From the NCBI GenBank assembly GCA_028456385.1, contig JALNQF010000134.1:57065-121064 (forward strand): 64,000 bases of DNA, written 5' to 3'. This DNA comes from Ophiosphaerella korrae. Its lineage: Eukaryota; Ascomycota; Dothideomycetes; Pleosporales; Phaeosphaeriaceae. Below are positions 19,101 through 33,454 of this stretch, piece by piece. The position numbers and the translations under genes were made by a program. Each line of letters opens with the position of its first letter. The stretch's first letter is position 1. The notes under the pieces are model-generated. The model searched no databases, was not told the origin of the DNA, and saw nothing but the letters and a program-made list of their open reading frames with translations.

Positions 19101-22100
19101 CTACTAGCTTCTCTAGCACTTTATATATATATTGTACGTATTCTTCCTCTATTTCTAAGAATATAAGGATGTTGTCTAGGTATATAAATATAAATACGTC
19201 TAAGTACTCTCTTAGTACTATATTTATTCTTTCTTAAAAGGCTACTAGTGTATTTATTAAGCTAAAAAGTATAACTAGAAATTTATATAGTCTATATTAT
19301 GTTCTAAATACTATTTTCTATTTATTACCTTTTTTAATTTTAATCTAGTAGTAGGTATTTTAGATATCTAGTTTTGTAAAGATTCTTATTTTTCGTAGCC
19401 TATCTTATATTACGTCTATTTATAGTAAGGGATATTAGTTTTTATTTATAATTGTATTAGTCTTTCTAAAGTCTATATAGGGTCTTTTATTACTTATTCT
19501 TTTTTTATCTATAAATATAAGTCTATGTACTACTAAAGACTTAGATTCTTATATCTATCTTTTCTTTAGTACGTTTCTAATAAACGTTTACTTAATCTTA
19601 GATTCTTCTTCTATTTTTCTATAAACTAGGCTCTATCTTACGTCTTTATCTTCCTTTAGGTCTATCGCTAAGTCCTATAGCTAATATTCTAAAAGGTAAT
19701 CTTTAGGTTCTATAAGCTATTTTTCCTATTTCTTATATTCTTTAGGGAATTCTCTTTTATATATACTAATATTAGCTTTTAGCTTATCTATTCTATAGTA
19801 GCTAATTTCTCCAATTCTCTAATTAATATATAGGTTAGTTATCTATAACTATAGTATTCCTAGTATTATATCTTATTTATTATTAATTGTTATTATATCT
19901 ATAACTATATTTTTAATTGTTATCTCTTCTAGCTCTAGTGTTAAGAGAACTATTTTAAACTTAATAGGTTCTTAGACTAGTTTTCCTTTAATTATACTTA
20001 GTTGTTAAGGATATTTCTTTGTTATATACTATATTCCTTGTATTTCTATAAACTTCTTTAATATAAAGTTTCTTATAGCTCTACTATTAATTATTAATTG
20101 TACTTTCTTCTCTTAGTAAGTACCTATTTTCGTAATATATAGGCCTCTTATACCTTCTAGCTTTTCTTACTTAAATATTTTTATAAATTATCTATCTTTC
20201 TAGGGCTATAGCCCTATTTTAAGTTTGTATTCTATATACTTTAGACATTTATTATACTTGTATTTGTACTATAGTCTTCCTAGGACGTATTTCTTAGATA
20301 GTTTTAGTCTAGGCCTTATTACTACGTAACCTTTCTCAGGTATAATTTCCTATCCTTAGATATCTTCTACTAGAATTACTCTTATATAGTTATAGCCTCT
20401 TCTTCTTATAGGCTATACTTTATTATTTACTTTAGGGTTTCTATATATTATACAATTCTTCTCTAAGTATAATATTTATAATACTTTAAAGTATACTAGA
20501 TGTATTAGGTCTATTATTTTATTATCTCCTTCTTAGTATTAATCTTCTCTAGGTATATCTATTATTAGGATATAGTATACTATTAGTACTCTTAGTGTAT
20601 AGGCTTTGTTAATCTATTACGTCTTCTTTACAAAGTACTACTATTCTTTTTATATAAGTATCTTTCTTACTACAACTATATATTACTTTATCTATTCTTA
20701 AAATAGTATAAACTTTATTTCTTTAGGATTACGTTCTTTCTAGTCTTTATACGCTTCCTCTATACTTATAACTAGTAAGTATTTCTAAACAAACTTCTAT
20801 TCTTTATTTTATTTTTCTATATCTATTATTGTATAGCTATTGTAACTATATATATCTAGCTAGGTATACTCTATACCTCTTATACTAATCTATCTTTTAC
20901 TTTCTTAATATTCTTTAGAGGAAGCTATAGTAGTCTCTTTATCTAGTACTAGTCCTTTAGCCTAGATTAATAGAGTCTAGAGTCTCTTCTTTTCTAAGTC
21001 TTCTATTAGTAAGTCTATTATATACGCTGTTTCTTCTAGCTATACTTTTATTCTTTCTTTTATTACTACTACTCTATTTCTTTATTATAAGAAGGATCTT
21101 ACTCTTTACTTACTAGAAAAGTGTATATAGTAGTCGTCCTTATAATAAAAGGTCTAATAGAGTATTACGTATTATATTTCTTTACTCCTAGCTACCTTCT
21201 CTTAGGGTTTAGCTTGTACTTATAGTACTTCCTTCTTTTTCTTAGTAATCTTTAACTAAGTTTCCTTATCTTTCTTATAGTCCTTACTTCTATAGTCTTT
21301 TACGTAGTGTCCTAGTTTTCTATTTTTATAATATACTATATCTTTTTTCTTCTATAATTAGTAGTCTTTTGCGTAGTAGTATTTCTTACTATAGTTAAAG
21401 TACGTAAAGTCTTTATTCTTCTTTTTCTTTCTATCTTTGTTTACGTTAAGGATTATAGGGTCTCTAGCGTCCTAGTTTCTAGTTTAGCTACTATACTTGT
21501 TCTTTTTCTATTCTTAAACGTTATTATTAATTTAGATTACTTATTACTTTAGGGCTTCTAGTATCCTAGGTTTTTCTATATATATTATTTTGTATTAGAT
21601 TTTTACATTTAGTCTTTGTTTAAATTGTAATATAAGGGCTAATTTGTTCTATTCTATATTTTAGCTTAATTATTTAAATTATAATATATATTCTAGAACA
21701 CTCTTACTTTGTATAAGCCTTTTAAGTTTCTCTTTAGCTTATTAGGTAATATCTATATCTTTAAATACTACTCTTATTTGTTTAGTAAAGTATTTATAAC
21801 TTCTAAAAATAGCTCTAGTTTTATCTTTCTAGGTTATTAGAGAGTATATTGTGTAATCTATCTAGTAAGGTTTATACTATCTTATTGCGTCTTCTTTAAG
21901 GTATAGTCTAATATATATTACCTTCTTCTCTTCTATATTAAAGTATAGTACTTATATATCTATCTAGAGTTATACTAATACTATAAAAGGTCTTAATTTC
22001 TCTTTTATTCTATTAAACTTTTTAAGAATAGGTATCTTAGGTAGTTTCTTTGTTATACTTATTTCTAGTTATTAGGTAATTAGTTCTATCTAGTTCTAGC

Positions 22101-22375
22101 CTTGTATAATAGCTTTAATCTATACTTTATTCTATTTTAAGTAATCTTGTAGTTTCTTATTCTACGTTTCTAGTACTTTAATTACTATTTTTATATCTTC
22201 TTTATTATTAATTAGTTTATTTATATAGTCTTTAATTGTTTCCTATATAGTACTATCTAACTTATAACTACTCCTAGGAGCTTTACTTAATTATTTAGTT
22301 AAACTTTCTACTATTGTATTAGCTAGACTATACGCTACTTACGCTTCGCTTCTCTTAATAACTAAATTAGTAAGG
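16169..22375 (-). pseudogene. A1 gag-pol pseudogene
   Basis: Stops occur every few codons but homology can be followed on the minus strand. Two zinc knuckles at about 21405-21280 have their Cys and His codons changed to Tyr. The RT catalytic box at 19182-19171 reads Tyr-Leu-Asp-Asn (second Asp, GAC to AAC). RNase H lies around 18750-18450, integrase around 18150-17300 and a chromodomain-like stretch (KKILVY-stop-FYNSKNYY) around 17040-16920. A purine-rich tract precedes the 3' LTR. All changes fit C-to-T or G-to-A. Confidence 0.85.
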
Positions 22376-22820
22376 TGTAACAAGCTTACTAGGGTTAACT
22401 TCCTAATAGCCTAAAGGGTATTAGTAGATTAAGAGGTAATAACAAAAGTTTATATTATAATCTATAATAGGCTATAAATAATAGAAGATGTTTTGCAACT
22501 ATCTCTATATTATCGCTTATAGTTAATAATTAAATTACTAATAGTATCCTAATAATACACTTCTTACTACTTATATATTCTTACTAATCTATAATCTATC
22601 GCTTATATCTATTCTTAGCGACTATAGATTATAGATTACTAATCTATTAATCTATAATTGTTTTCTATCCGTGCACTTAATAGATTAGGGGATTACCTAC
22701 ATGTCCTAATTATAAGTAGTCTCCTAATTAAAGTTACTACCTTACTTATCTTATACTTCGTTAGCTCCTAAGTTAGGACTAATTAGTTCTATCTTGATTT
22801 CTCTTGTTACTCTTATAACA
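22376..22820 (-). repeat. A1 5' LTR
   Basis: 445 bp, partner of 15724-16168. Starts TGTAACAAGCTTACTAGGG on the plus strand and ends CTTATAACA. Confidence 0.9.
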
Positions 22821-22842
22821 AGATACAACAAATTAGCCTAAC
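22821..22842 (+). pseudogene. 22-bp sliver of element C-prime
   Basis: AGATACAACAAATTAGCCTA matches 49421-49440 of element C. It is left between A1 and A2 and shows both entered the same host element 22 bp apart. Confidence 0.8.
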
Positions 22843-23290
22843 TATTATAGGCGTAATAAGAGAAATTAAGATAGAGCTAATTAGTCCTAACTCGAGTACT
22901 AACGAAGTATAGGACGAGCGGAGTGATAACCTTAATTAGGAAACTACGCATAACTAGGACACGTAGGTAATCCTCTAATTTATTACGTATATAGATAGAA
23001 ATTAATTATAGATTAATAGATTAGTAATCTATAATCTATAGTTGCTAAAACAGGGATACAAATAATAGATTATAGATTAGTAGGAGTATATAAATAGTAG
23101 TAATGTATATTATTAGGATAGTATTAGTAATTTAATTATTAACTACAAGCGATAATACTAAGATAGTTACAAAATATCTTCTATTATTTATAGCCTATTA
23201 TAGATTACTACACGAGCTTTTGTTATTACCTTGCAATCTACTAATAACCTAATAGGCTACTAGGAAGTTAACCCTAGCAAGCCTATTACA
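22843..23290 (+). repeat. A2 5' LTR
   Basis: 448 bp, TATTATAGGCGTAATAAGAG (TG mutated to TA) to AGCCTATTACA. It is the reverse complement of A1-type LTRs as written on the plus strand. Confidence 0.88.
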
Positions 23291-26200
23291 CCTTACTAAT
23301 TTAGTTATTACGAGAAGCAAAGCGTAAGTAGCGTATAGTCTAGCTAATATAATAGTAGAAAGTTTAACTAAATAATTAAGTAAAGCCCCTAAGAGTAGTT
23401 ATAAATTAGATAGTACTATATAAGAAATAATTAAAGATTATATTAATAAATTAATTAATAATAAAGAAGATATAAAGATAGTAATTAAAGCTTTAGAAAC
23501 GTAGAACAAGGAACTATAAGACTACGCAAAGTAGAATAAAGTATAGATTAGAGCTATTATTAAAGGATAGAACTAAATAGAACTAATTACCTAATAACTA
23601 GAAATAAGTGCGACAAAGAAACTACCTAAGATACCTATTCTTAGAAAGTTTAATAGAATAAGAGAAGAGTTAAGACCCTTTATAGTATTAGTATAACTCT
23701 AGATAGATATATAAGTACTACACTTTAATATAGAAGAGAAAAAGATAATATATATTAGAATGTACCTTAAAAAGGATATAATAAAATAGTTTAAACCTTA
23801 CTAGATAGACTATATAATATACGCTCCTATAAACTAGAAGGATAAAACTAGAGCTATTTTTAGAAGTTATAAATACTTTACTAAGCGAATAAGAGTAGTA
23901 TTTAAGAATATAGATATTACCTAATAAGCTAAAGAAAAACTTAAAAGGCTTATATAGAGTAAAAGTATTCTTAAATATATATTATAGTTTAAATAACTAT
24001 TATAGAATATAGAATAGAATAAATTAGCTTTAATATTATAATTTAAATAAAGACTAAATATAAAAATTCGATATAAAATAATTTATATAGAGAAACCTAA
24101 GACACTAGAAGCTTTAAAATAATAGGTAATTTAAATAGATAATAATCTCTAAGAATAGAAAAAGAATAAGTATAGTAGCTAAACTAGAAACTAGGACAAT
24201 AGAGACCCTATAATCCTTAACGCTAATAAGGATAGGAAGAAAAAGAAGAATAAAGACTTTACGTACTTTAACTATAGTAAGAAAGTCTACTATATAAAAG
24301 ACTACTAATTATAAAAGAAAAAAGATATAGTATATTATAAATATAGGAAACTAGGATACTTTATAAAAGATTATAGAAGTAAAGACTATAAGAAAGATAA
24401 GGAGATATAGTTAAAGATAACTAAGAAAAAAAAAGAAGTACTACAAGCATAGGCTAAGCCCTAGGAGAAAGTAGCTAGGAGTAAAGAACTATAATATATA
24501 ATACTCTATTAGACCTTTTATTATAAAGATAACTACTATATATATCTTTCTAGTAAGTAGAAAGTAAGATAGTTCTTATAGAAGAATAGAGTAGTAGTAA
24601 TAAAAGAAAGAATAAAAGTATAGCTAGAAGAGATAGTATACGTAATAGACCTACTAATAGAAGACTTAGAAGGGGAAAAGCCCTAGACCCTATTAATCTA
24701 GGCTAAAGAACTAGTACTAAATAAAGAGACTACTATAGCTTCCTCTAAAGAACTATAAAAAAGTAAGAAACAAGTTAGTATAAAAAGTATAAAGTATACC
24801 TAGCTAGATATATATAGCTATAATAGCTATATAATAATAGATATAGAGGAATAAAATAAAGAATAGAAGTTTATTTAGATATACTTAATAGTTATAAGTA
24901 TAGAGGAAGCGTATAAAGACTAGAAAGAACGCAATCCTAAAGAAATAAAGTTTATACTATTCTAAGAATAGATAAAGTAGTATATAGTTATAGTAAGAAG
25001 AATACCTATATAAAGAGAATAGTAGTACTTTATAAAAAAGACGTAATAGATTAACAAAGCCTATATACTAAGGATACTAATAGTATACTATATCCTAATA
25101 ATAGATATACCTAGAAAAAGTAAGTACTAGGAAGGAGACAACAAAATAATAAACCTAAAACACTTAGTATATTTTAAAGTATTATAGATATTATACCTAG
25201 ATAAGAATTATATTATATATAGAAACCCTAAAGTAAATAATAAAGTATAGCCTATAAGAAGAAGAGGCTATAATTATATAAGAGTAATTTTAGTAGAAGA
25301 TATCTAAGGATAAGAAATAATACTAGAAGAAGGATACCTAGTAGTAAGGCTAGGACTAAAACTATCTAAAATATACGTCTAAAGAGGACTATAGTACAAA
25401 TATATAAATAATAAATGTCTAAAATACAAAGAATATAAGCTTAAAGTAAGGCTATAGCCTTAGAAAAATAGATAAATTATAAAATCGCTTAAGTAAGAAT
25501 AGCTAGAAGGTATAAGAGGACTATATATTACAAAAATAGGAATCTATTAAAAAAAGAAGGTATAATTAATAATTAATAGTAGAGCTAAAAGAAACTTTAT
25601 ATTAAAAAAGTTTGTAAAAACACAAGAAATAAAGTATACTATAAAGAAGTACCCTAGACAATTAAGTATAATTAAAGGAAAACTATTCTAGAAACTAATT
25701 AGGTTTAAAATAGTTCCCTCTACACTAGAACTAAAAGAGATAATAATTAAGAATATAGTTATAGATATAACAACAATTAACAATAAATAAAATATAATAC
25801 TAGGAATACTATAGTTATAAATAACTAACCTATATATTAATTAAAGAATAGGAAAAATTAACTACTATAGAACTAATATATTAAAGGCTAATATAAATAC
25901 CTACAAAGGAGAATTCCTAGAAGAATATAAGAAATAAGAAAAATAGCTTATAGAACCTAAAGACTACCTTCTAAAATATTAACTATAGGACCTAGTAATA
26001 GAAATAAAAGAAGAGAAAAACGTAAGATAGAGCCTAGTCTACTAAAAAATAGAAGAAGAGTTAAAAATTAAACGAACATTTATTTAAAACGCAATAGAAA
26101 AAAGATAGATAAGAGAATCTAAATCCTTAGTAGTATATAGACTTATATTTATAGATAAAAAGAGAATAAGTAATAAAAGACCTTACGTAGATTTTAGAAA

Positions 26201-26421
26201 AACTAATATAGTTATAAGTAAGAACTAATACTCTTTACTATAGATAGACGTAATACAAGATAAGTTATAAAGAGTAATAATCTTTACAAAGCTAGATATC
26301 TAAAATACTTACTACTAGATTAGAATTAAGAAAGGTAACAAATAGAAAATAGTGTTTAGAACATAGTATAGACTATACAAGTACCTAGTTATACTCTTTA
26401 GCTTAATAAATGTACTAGTAG
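23291..26421 (+). pseudogene. A2 gag, protease and first half of RT
   Basis: gag is readable from about 23340. The two CCHC zinc knuckles at 24264-24305 and 24331-24372 now read with Tyr at their Cys and His positions (YFNYSKKVYYIKDY; YYKYRKLGYFIKDY). The RT N-terminal part is clear from about 26040 (KPYVDFRKTNIV, TKLDI-stop-NTYY-stop-IRIKKG, YLVILFSLINVLV). The frame stops at 26421 where A3 is inserted. Confidence 0.82.
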
Positions 26422-26863
26422 TGTAATAGGCTTACTAGGGTTAACTTCCTAGTAGCCTATTGTAGTATTAGTAGATTAGAAGGTAATAACAAAAGTTCGT
26501 GTTATAATCTATAATAGGCTATAAACAATAGAAGATGTTTTGCAACTATCTTAGTATTATTGCTTGTAGTTAATAATTGAATTACTAATACTATCCTAAT
26601 AATACGCATTACTACTAACTATATACCTACGTTTCTTAGCTAGCTTTATACTTTGTGTTTACTAAGATTATAAATTTCGAATTTATTACGTGACTAGCTT
26701 TATACTTTGTGTTTACTAAGATCGCGAATTACGAATCTATTACGTGTCCCTATTATAATTAGTTTCCTAACTAAGTTTATTACCCTATAGGTTATACGTG
26801 TCTTTATTATCTATAGTAGGGCTAACTAGTTTAAATTAGCCTTCTATTGTTATAGCTATAATA
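26422..26863 (-). repeat. A3 3' LTR
   Basis: 442 bp, TGTAATAGGCTTACTAGGG to GCTATAATA. It contains a direct duplication of about 53 bp (AGCTTTATACTTTGTG at 26642 and 26695) not found in A1/A2 LTRs, so it is a subfamily marker shared with A5. Confidence 0.9.
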
Positions 26864-29800
26864 CTATTCTCTTTTCTAAGTAGGTTCTTATTTCTCTACC
26901 CTAGGCCTAAGGTTATTAGTCTAGTTTCTTCGTTTATTTCTAATTCTTTATTATTCTCTATATCTTCTCGTTCTAATTATAATAAACTTTTTCTTATTAC
27001 TTACGTTACTTGTAATAGGGTTAAAATATTTCCTTGTGCTCGTTATACTTGTCTAAAGCTTACTTATCTTATTTCTTTAAAGGATAGTAAGTATTATAAT
27101 AAATATATTCTTGCTAATATCTAATATAAGTATACCCTTTTAGGTATTTCTCTTATAGAGTGTAGGTATTTAATTTCTACGTAGTCTCTTCTTACTAAGT
27201 TATATAGGGCAAGCTATTAACTAGGCTTAAGAGATACTATTATTATAGCTTACTACTACTAAGGCTAAGTATAAGCTATCTCTTTATAAGCTAGTAGATC
27301 TTTATTCTTATATTAAGCGTCTTTATAAGATAAAGGCCTATAATAACGCTAAATTATTTAAATAGTCTTGTGCCTTAGAGGCTAAGATAGATCTTAAAGA
27401 CGCTATAGAGGCTGCTCTAGCTCCTATTATATTAGACGTTCCTAACGTCTCTCTATTTATTATTAGTAGTACTAATTTTCTTAGTTTACTATAAATCGCT
27501 CTAGAGGGTTTTAACTTTAGAAGTCTTCTAGTTTCTTAAAGTAGTTAAGGTTATCTTCTAGTTCTTATATATTTTCTTATAGTTGCTCTTTCTTGTCTAT
27601 ACCTATCTATTTTACTAAGTAATAGTTTTTACTATTGTAGAACTATCGTGCTAGGATTTCCTTAACTTCTTATTTCTCTTATTCTCTGTATATATCTACT
27701 TCGTATACTAGTAGTTCTACTTCTTGTAGTACTTATTCTAGTAGTACTACGTAGAATATTAAGTATATCTTTATCTTGTTTAGTAGCTTTAGTTTAAATA
27801 TAACTAGTATAACTTCTTTTTTAATTTTATATAGTCTTATCTTAATATAATCTAGTTTTAAACTTAGCCTTTTGCTTTTGATATTTTTTTGTACTAACTA
27901 TACTTTTTCTCTTTTTCTAAATTAGGGTCCTTTTCTATATTTCTTATTATAGTATTTTGCTATTTAATTATATAGGAATTCTATATCCTATCTTAGTTAA
28001 TTATATAATTCTTTAAGTTTATTAGCAAAGTTTTCTCTCTTTAAAGAATAAGATATCTCTAGTCTTAGTATTCTATATATACTAGGGTTAAATCTATAGT
28101 TTATAAAAAAAGGTAATACTCTTGTTACTATATTCTTTACGCTATTATATACTAACTATACTATAGGTAGTAGCTATACCTAATTATTCTAGTTGTAGTT
28201 AAGGTAGTATCTTAAATATTACTCTACTATTTAATTTATTTATTCTAACTATCTATTTATCTATAAGTAGTATACTATTAATATAATATACTTAATTCCT
28301 AGTTATACTATAATTATTCTCTATAGTTTTAATATAAACTTTACATCTCTATCTATAATAATCTTATCTAGTAGTCTATGTTAGGTAATTATAGTTCCTA
28401 AAACCTAGTATATAGTAACTTCTATCTTACTCTTTTCTTTATATAGTCTAAAGTATAAGTACTTTATAAGCTTATCTACTATTATTAGAATTCTATTATA
28501 CTTAACTTCTAATATTAGGTTTTTAGACTTAGGTAGTTTTATAATAAAGTCTATTGTAATAACTTTTTATAGTTATTCTAGTACTTCTATTAGTTATAGT
28601 ATCTTATATAGTACGTGTCTACTATACTTATTCCTTTAGTATTCTATATAGTCTTGTAGTACTTCTATTACTAATTATCTTGCTTTTAAGATATAGTAAT
28701 CTTATAGTAGTCTATCTAATATCTTCTTAATACCTTAGTAACTATATACTAGTAATTTGTAGAATTGTTGTATAAATTCTCTTTAAATCTTCTTTAGAAT
28801 ATATATTCTTCTATAAGCTTATACTAGTCCTTTTTAGATTTCTAGCTTTTCTATTTCTTTAGATACTTCTTGCGTTATTTTCTAAATTTATTTGTCTAGC
28901 TTACTACTCGTTCTTTTAAGTGTTGTAGCTATTTTAGGCGTATTTAGGACTAAATATCCTTCTTTATTCTTAACTAGAACTATACTAGTAGCGCTTACTT
29001 CTTCTTATAAGTCTAGTCTTCTACTAAAGGCGTCTATAAATTAGTTGTCTTTCTCTTTTATATATATAATTTCTATATTAAATATTAATAGGAATTCCTA
29101 CTATCTTGTATATTATTATAATAGTTCTTTATTTAGTATAAATCCTATAAGATTCCTATAGTCTATATAGACCTTTGTTTAGTATTTTACTCTTTATAGG
29201 TATACTCTCTATTATTTAAATACTTTATAGATTACTAGTATCTCTTTATTATAGATTAGGTAGTTAAGTTCTACTATTTTTATCTTTTTAGAGAAGTATT
29301 TAACTAAGTATTCTTTTTTAGTCTTTAGGTCTTCTTGTATTAGTACTATTCTATAGACTAAGTTAGATACGTCTATTTTTACTATTACTAGTAGGTCTAG
29401 GTTATATATTCTAATAACTAGGTTCTCTATAAACCTTTATTTAAGCTTATTAAATACTTTATTATATTCTTTTATCTATTTAAATAGTATGTCTTTCTAT
29501 ATAAGCTATATTATTAGTTTTATATCTTTAGACTATCTTATTATTAACTTTCTATAAAAGTTAGCTAGGCTATAAAATTATTGTACTTCTTTTAGAATCT
29601 TTAGTGTTAGCTATTCCTTAATTAATCTAATCTTTCTTAGGTTAATCTTGATTTTTCCTAGTTTAATAATAAATCTAAGGAAATCTATTTCTTTTATATA
29701 AAACTCGCATTTTCTTATCTTAAGAAATAATTTACTTTCTACTAGTCTTTCTAGTACCTTATGTATATATTGTACGTATTTTTCCTCTAATTCTAAGAAT

Positions 29801-32800
29801 ATAAGGATGTCGTCTAGGTATATAAATATAAATACGTCTATGTACTCTCTTAGTACTATATTTATTCTCTCTTAGATAGCTACTAGTACGTTTATTAAAC
29901 TAAATAGTATAACTAAGTATTTATATAGTTTATATTGTGTTCTAAATATTATTTTTTATTTATTACCTTTCTTAATTCTAATCTAGTAGTATATATTATA
30001 GATATCTAGTTTAGTAAAGATTCTTGCTTTGCGTAGTCTATCTTGTATTATATCTATTTATAGTAAGGGGTATTAGTTCTTACTTATAATTGTATTAGTC
30101 TTTCTAAAGTCTACGTAAGGTCTTTTATTATTTATTCTCTTTTTATCTATAAATATAAGTCTATATACTACTAAGGACTTAGATTCTTATATCTATCCTT
30201 TCTTTAGTGCGTTTTTAATAAATGTTCGCTTAATCTTAGATTCTTCTTCTATTTTTCTATAAACTAGGCTCTATCTAACGTTTTTATCTTGTTTAGTTTC
30301 TATTACTAAGTCCTATAGCTAATGTTCTAGAAGGTAATCTTTAGGTTCTATAAGCTGTTTTTCTTATTTCTTATATTCTTTAGGAAATTCTCCTTTATAG
30401 GTATTTATGTTAGCCTTTAACGTGTCTATTTTATAGTAACTAATTTTTCTTGTTCTCTAATTAATACATAAGTTAGTTATCTATAAATATAGTATCTCTA
30501 GTATTATATCTTGTTTGTTATTAATTATTATTATATCTATAACTATATTTTTAATTATTATCTTTTCTAGTTCTAGTGTAGAGGGTTTTGTCTTAAACCT
30601 AATAGGTTCTTAGAATAGCTTTCCCTTAATTATACTTAGTTGTTAAGGGTATTTCTTTATTATATACTATATTCTTTATATTTCTATAAACTTCTTTAAT
30701 ATAAAGTTTCTTATAGCTCTACTATCTATTATTAATTATACTTTCTTTCTTTAATAAGTACTTATCTTTGTAATATATAGGCCTCTTATACCTTCTAACC
30801 TTTCTTATTTAGGTATTTTTGTAAATTATCTATCTATCTAGGGTTATAGCCTTACTCTAAGTTTATATTCCTTATATTTTAGATATTTATTATACTTGTA
30901 TTTATACTATAGTCCTCCTAGGACGTATTTTTTAGATAATTTTAGTCTAGGTCTTATTACTACGTAACCTTCTTTAGGTGTAATTTCTTATCCTTAGATA
31001 TCTTCTACTAGAATTACTCTTATATAGTTATAACCTCTTCTTCTTATAGGCTATACTTAGTTATTTACTTTAGGGTTTTTATATAGTATATAATTCTTCT
31101 CTAGGTATAATATTTATAATACTTTAAAATATACTAGATGTTTTAGGTATATTATTTTGTTATCTCCTTCCTAGTATTAATCTTTTCTAGGTATGTCTAT
31201 TATTAAGATATAGTATACTACTAGTATTCTTAGTATATAAGCTTTATTAATCTATCGCATCTTTCTTATAAAGTATTACTATTCTTTCTACGTAGGTATT
31301 CTTCTTACTTTAACTATATATTACTTTATTTATTCTTAAAATAGAGTAAACTTTATCTCTCTAGGATTACGTTCTTTTTAATCTTTATACGCCTCCTCTA
31401 TACTTATAACTAGTAAGTATTTCTTAATAAACTTCTATTCTTTGTTTTATTCCTCTATATCTATTATTGTATAGCTATTATAGCTATATATATTTAGCTA
31501 GGTATACTCTATATCTTTTATACTAGTTTGTTTCTTACTTTCTTGTAGTCCTTTAGAGGAAGCTATAGTAGTCTCTTTATCTAGTGCCTATCCTTTAGCC
31601 TAGATTAATAGGGTCTAGGGCTCTTCCCCTTCTAAGTCTTCTATTAGTAGGTCTATTATATATACTATTTCTTCTAGCTATACTTTTATTCTTTCTTTTA
31701 TTACTACTACTCTATTCTTTTGTAAGAACTATCTTACTCTCTATTTACTAGAAAAGTATATATAGTAGTTGTCTTTATAACAAAAGGTCTAATAGAGTAT
31801 TATATATTATATTTCTTTACTCTTAGCTACTTTCTCTTAAGGTTTAGCTTATACTTATAGTACTTCTTTCTTTTTCTTAGTTATCTTTAACTAAGTTTCT
31901 TTATCTTTCTTATAGTCCTTACTTCTATAGTCTTTTATATAGTATTTTGGTTTTCTATATTTATAATATACTATATCCTTTTTCTTCTAGGATCTATAGT
32001 CTTTTGCGTAGTAGCCTTTCTTATTATAGTTAAAGTACGTAAAGTCTTTATTCTTCTTCTTTCTATCTTTGTTTACGTTAAGGATTATAAGGTCTCTAGC
32101 GTCCTAGTTCCTAGTCTAGCTACTATACCTATTCTTTTTCTATTCTTAAAGGTTATTATTAATTTAGATTACTTACTACTTTAGAGTTTCTAGTATCTTA
32201 GGTTTTTCTATATATATTATCTTATATTAAATCTTTATATTTAGTGTTTATTTAAATTGTAATATAAGAGCTAATTTATTTTATTCTATATTTTAGCTTA
32301 GTTATTTAAATTATAATATATATTCTAGACTACTCTTACTTTATGTAAGCCTCTTAAGTTTCTCTTTAGCTTATTAGGTAATATCTATATCCCTAAATAC
32401 TGCTCTTATTTGTTTAGTAAAGTATTTATAACTTCTAAAAATAGCTCTAGTATTATCCTTTTAGGTTATTAGAGAATATATCGTGTAATCTATCTAGTAA
32501 GGCTCGTACTGTCTTATTGCGTCTTCTTTAAGGTGTAGTTTAATGTATATTACTTTCTTTTCTTCTATATTAAAGTATAGTACTTGTATATCTATCTAGA
32601 GTTGTGCTAATACTATAAAGAGTCTTAGTTTCTCTCGCGTTCTATTAAACTTTTTAAGGATAGGTATCTTAAGTAGCTTCTTTGTTATACTTATCTCTAG
32701 TTATTAGGTAATTAGTTCTATCTAGTTCTAGCCTTCTATAATAGCTTTAATCTATACTTTGTTTTACCTTAAGTAGTCTTGTAGTTCCTTATTCTATATT

Positions 32801-33007
32801 TTTAATACTTTAATTACTATTTTTATGTCCTCCTTCTTAGAGATTAGGTTGTTTAGGTAGTCTTTAATTTGTTTCTATATAGTATCGTCTAACTTATAGC
32901 TACTTATAGGTGCCTTAGCTCCTTTCCTAGTTAAACTTTCTACTATCGTATTAGCTAGACTGTGTACTACTTACGCTTCGCTTTTCTTAATAACTAAATT
33001 AGTAAGG
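26864..33007 (-). pseudogene. A3 gag-pol pseudogene
   Basis: Same layout as A1. The RT box at 29820-29809 still reads Tyr-Leu-Asp-Asp, the only family A copy here with both Asp residues kept. Chromodomain at about 27690-27590, integrase about 28620-27950, zinc knuckles about 32040-31920 with Cys/His largely converted to Tyr. Many TAA/TAG stops lie at Gln and Trp positions, so the element is dead. Confidence 0.85.
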
Positions 33008-33449
33008 TGTAATAGGCTTACTAGGGTCGACTTCCTAGTAGCCTATTGTAGTATTAGTAGATTAGAAGGTAATAACAAAAGTTTGTATTGTAATCTACAA
33101 TAAGCTATAAACAATAGAAGATATTTTGCAACTATCTTAGTATTGTCGCTTGTAGTTAATAATTAAATTGCTAATACTATCCTAATAATACGCATTACTA
33201 CTAACTATATACCTACGTTTCTTAGCTAGCTTTGTACTTTATATTTACTAAGATTACAAATTATAAATTTATTACGTACCTAGCTTTATACTTTGTATTT
33301 ACTTAGATCGTAAATTGCGAATCTATTACGTGTCCTTATTATAATTAGTTTCCTAACTAAGTTTATTACCTTATAGGTTATACGTGTCTTCGTTATCTAT
33401 AGTAGGGCTAACTAGTTTAAATTAGCCTTCTATTATTATAGCTATAACA
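33008..33449 (-). repeat. A3 5' LTR
   Basis: 442 bp, partner of 26422-26863, ending GCTATAACA followed by the AGTAG duplication. Confidence 0.9.
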
Positions 33450-33454
33450 AGTAG

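Larger units (their letters stand above)
15724..22820 (-). mobile_element. Element A1: full-length Ty3/Gypsy chromovirus, RIP-degraded
   Basis: 7,097 bp with two 445-bp LTRs and coding direction on the minus strand. It is inserted in element C-prime; the flanks AGACG (15719-15723) and AGATA (22821-22825) differ only by C-to-T and G-to-A, so they are a mutated 5-bp target duplication. The uninterrupted site can be read in element C at about 49420-49440. The order gag, protease, RT, RNase H, integrase, chromodomain places it in Ty3/Gypsy. Confidence 0.9.
26422..33449 (-). mobile_element. Element A3: full-length Ty3/Gypsy chromovirus with perfect TSD
   Basis: 7,028 bp with 442-bp LTRs, inserted into A2 within the RT. 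The target duplication AGTAG is perfect (26417-26421 and 33450-33454), and A2 coding resumes immediately at 33455. Coding is on the minus strand. Confidence 0.92.
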
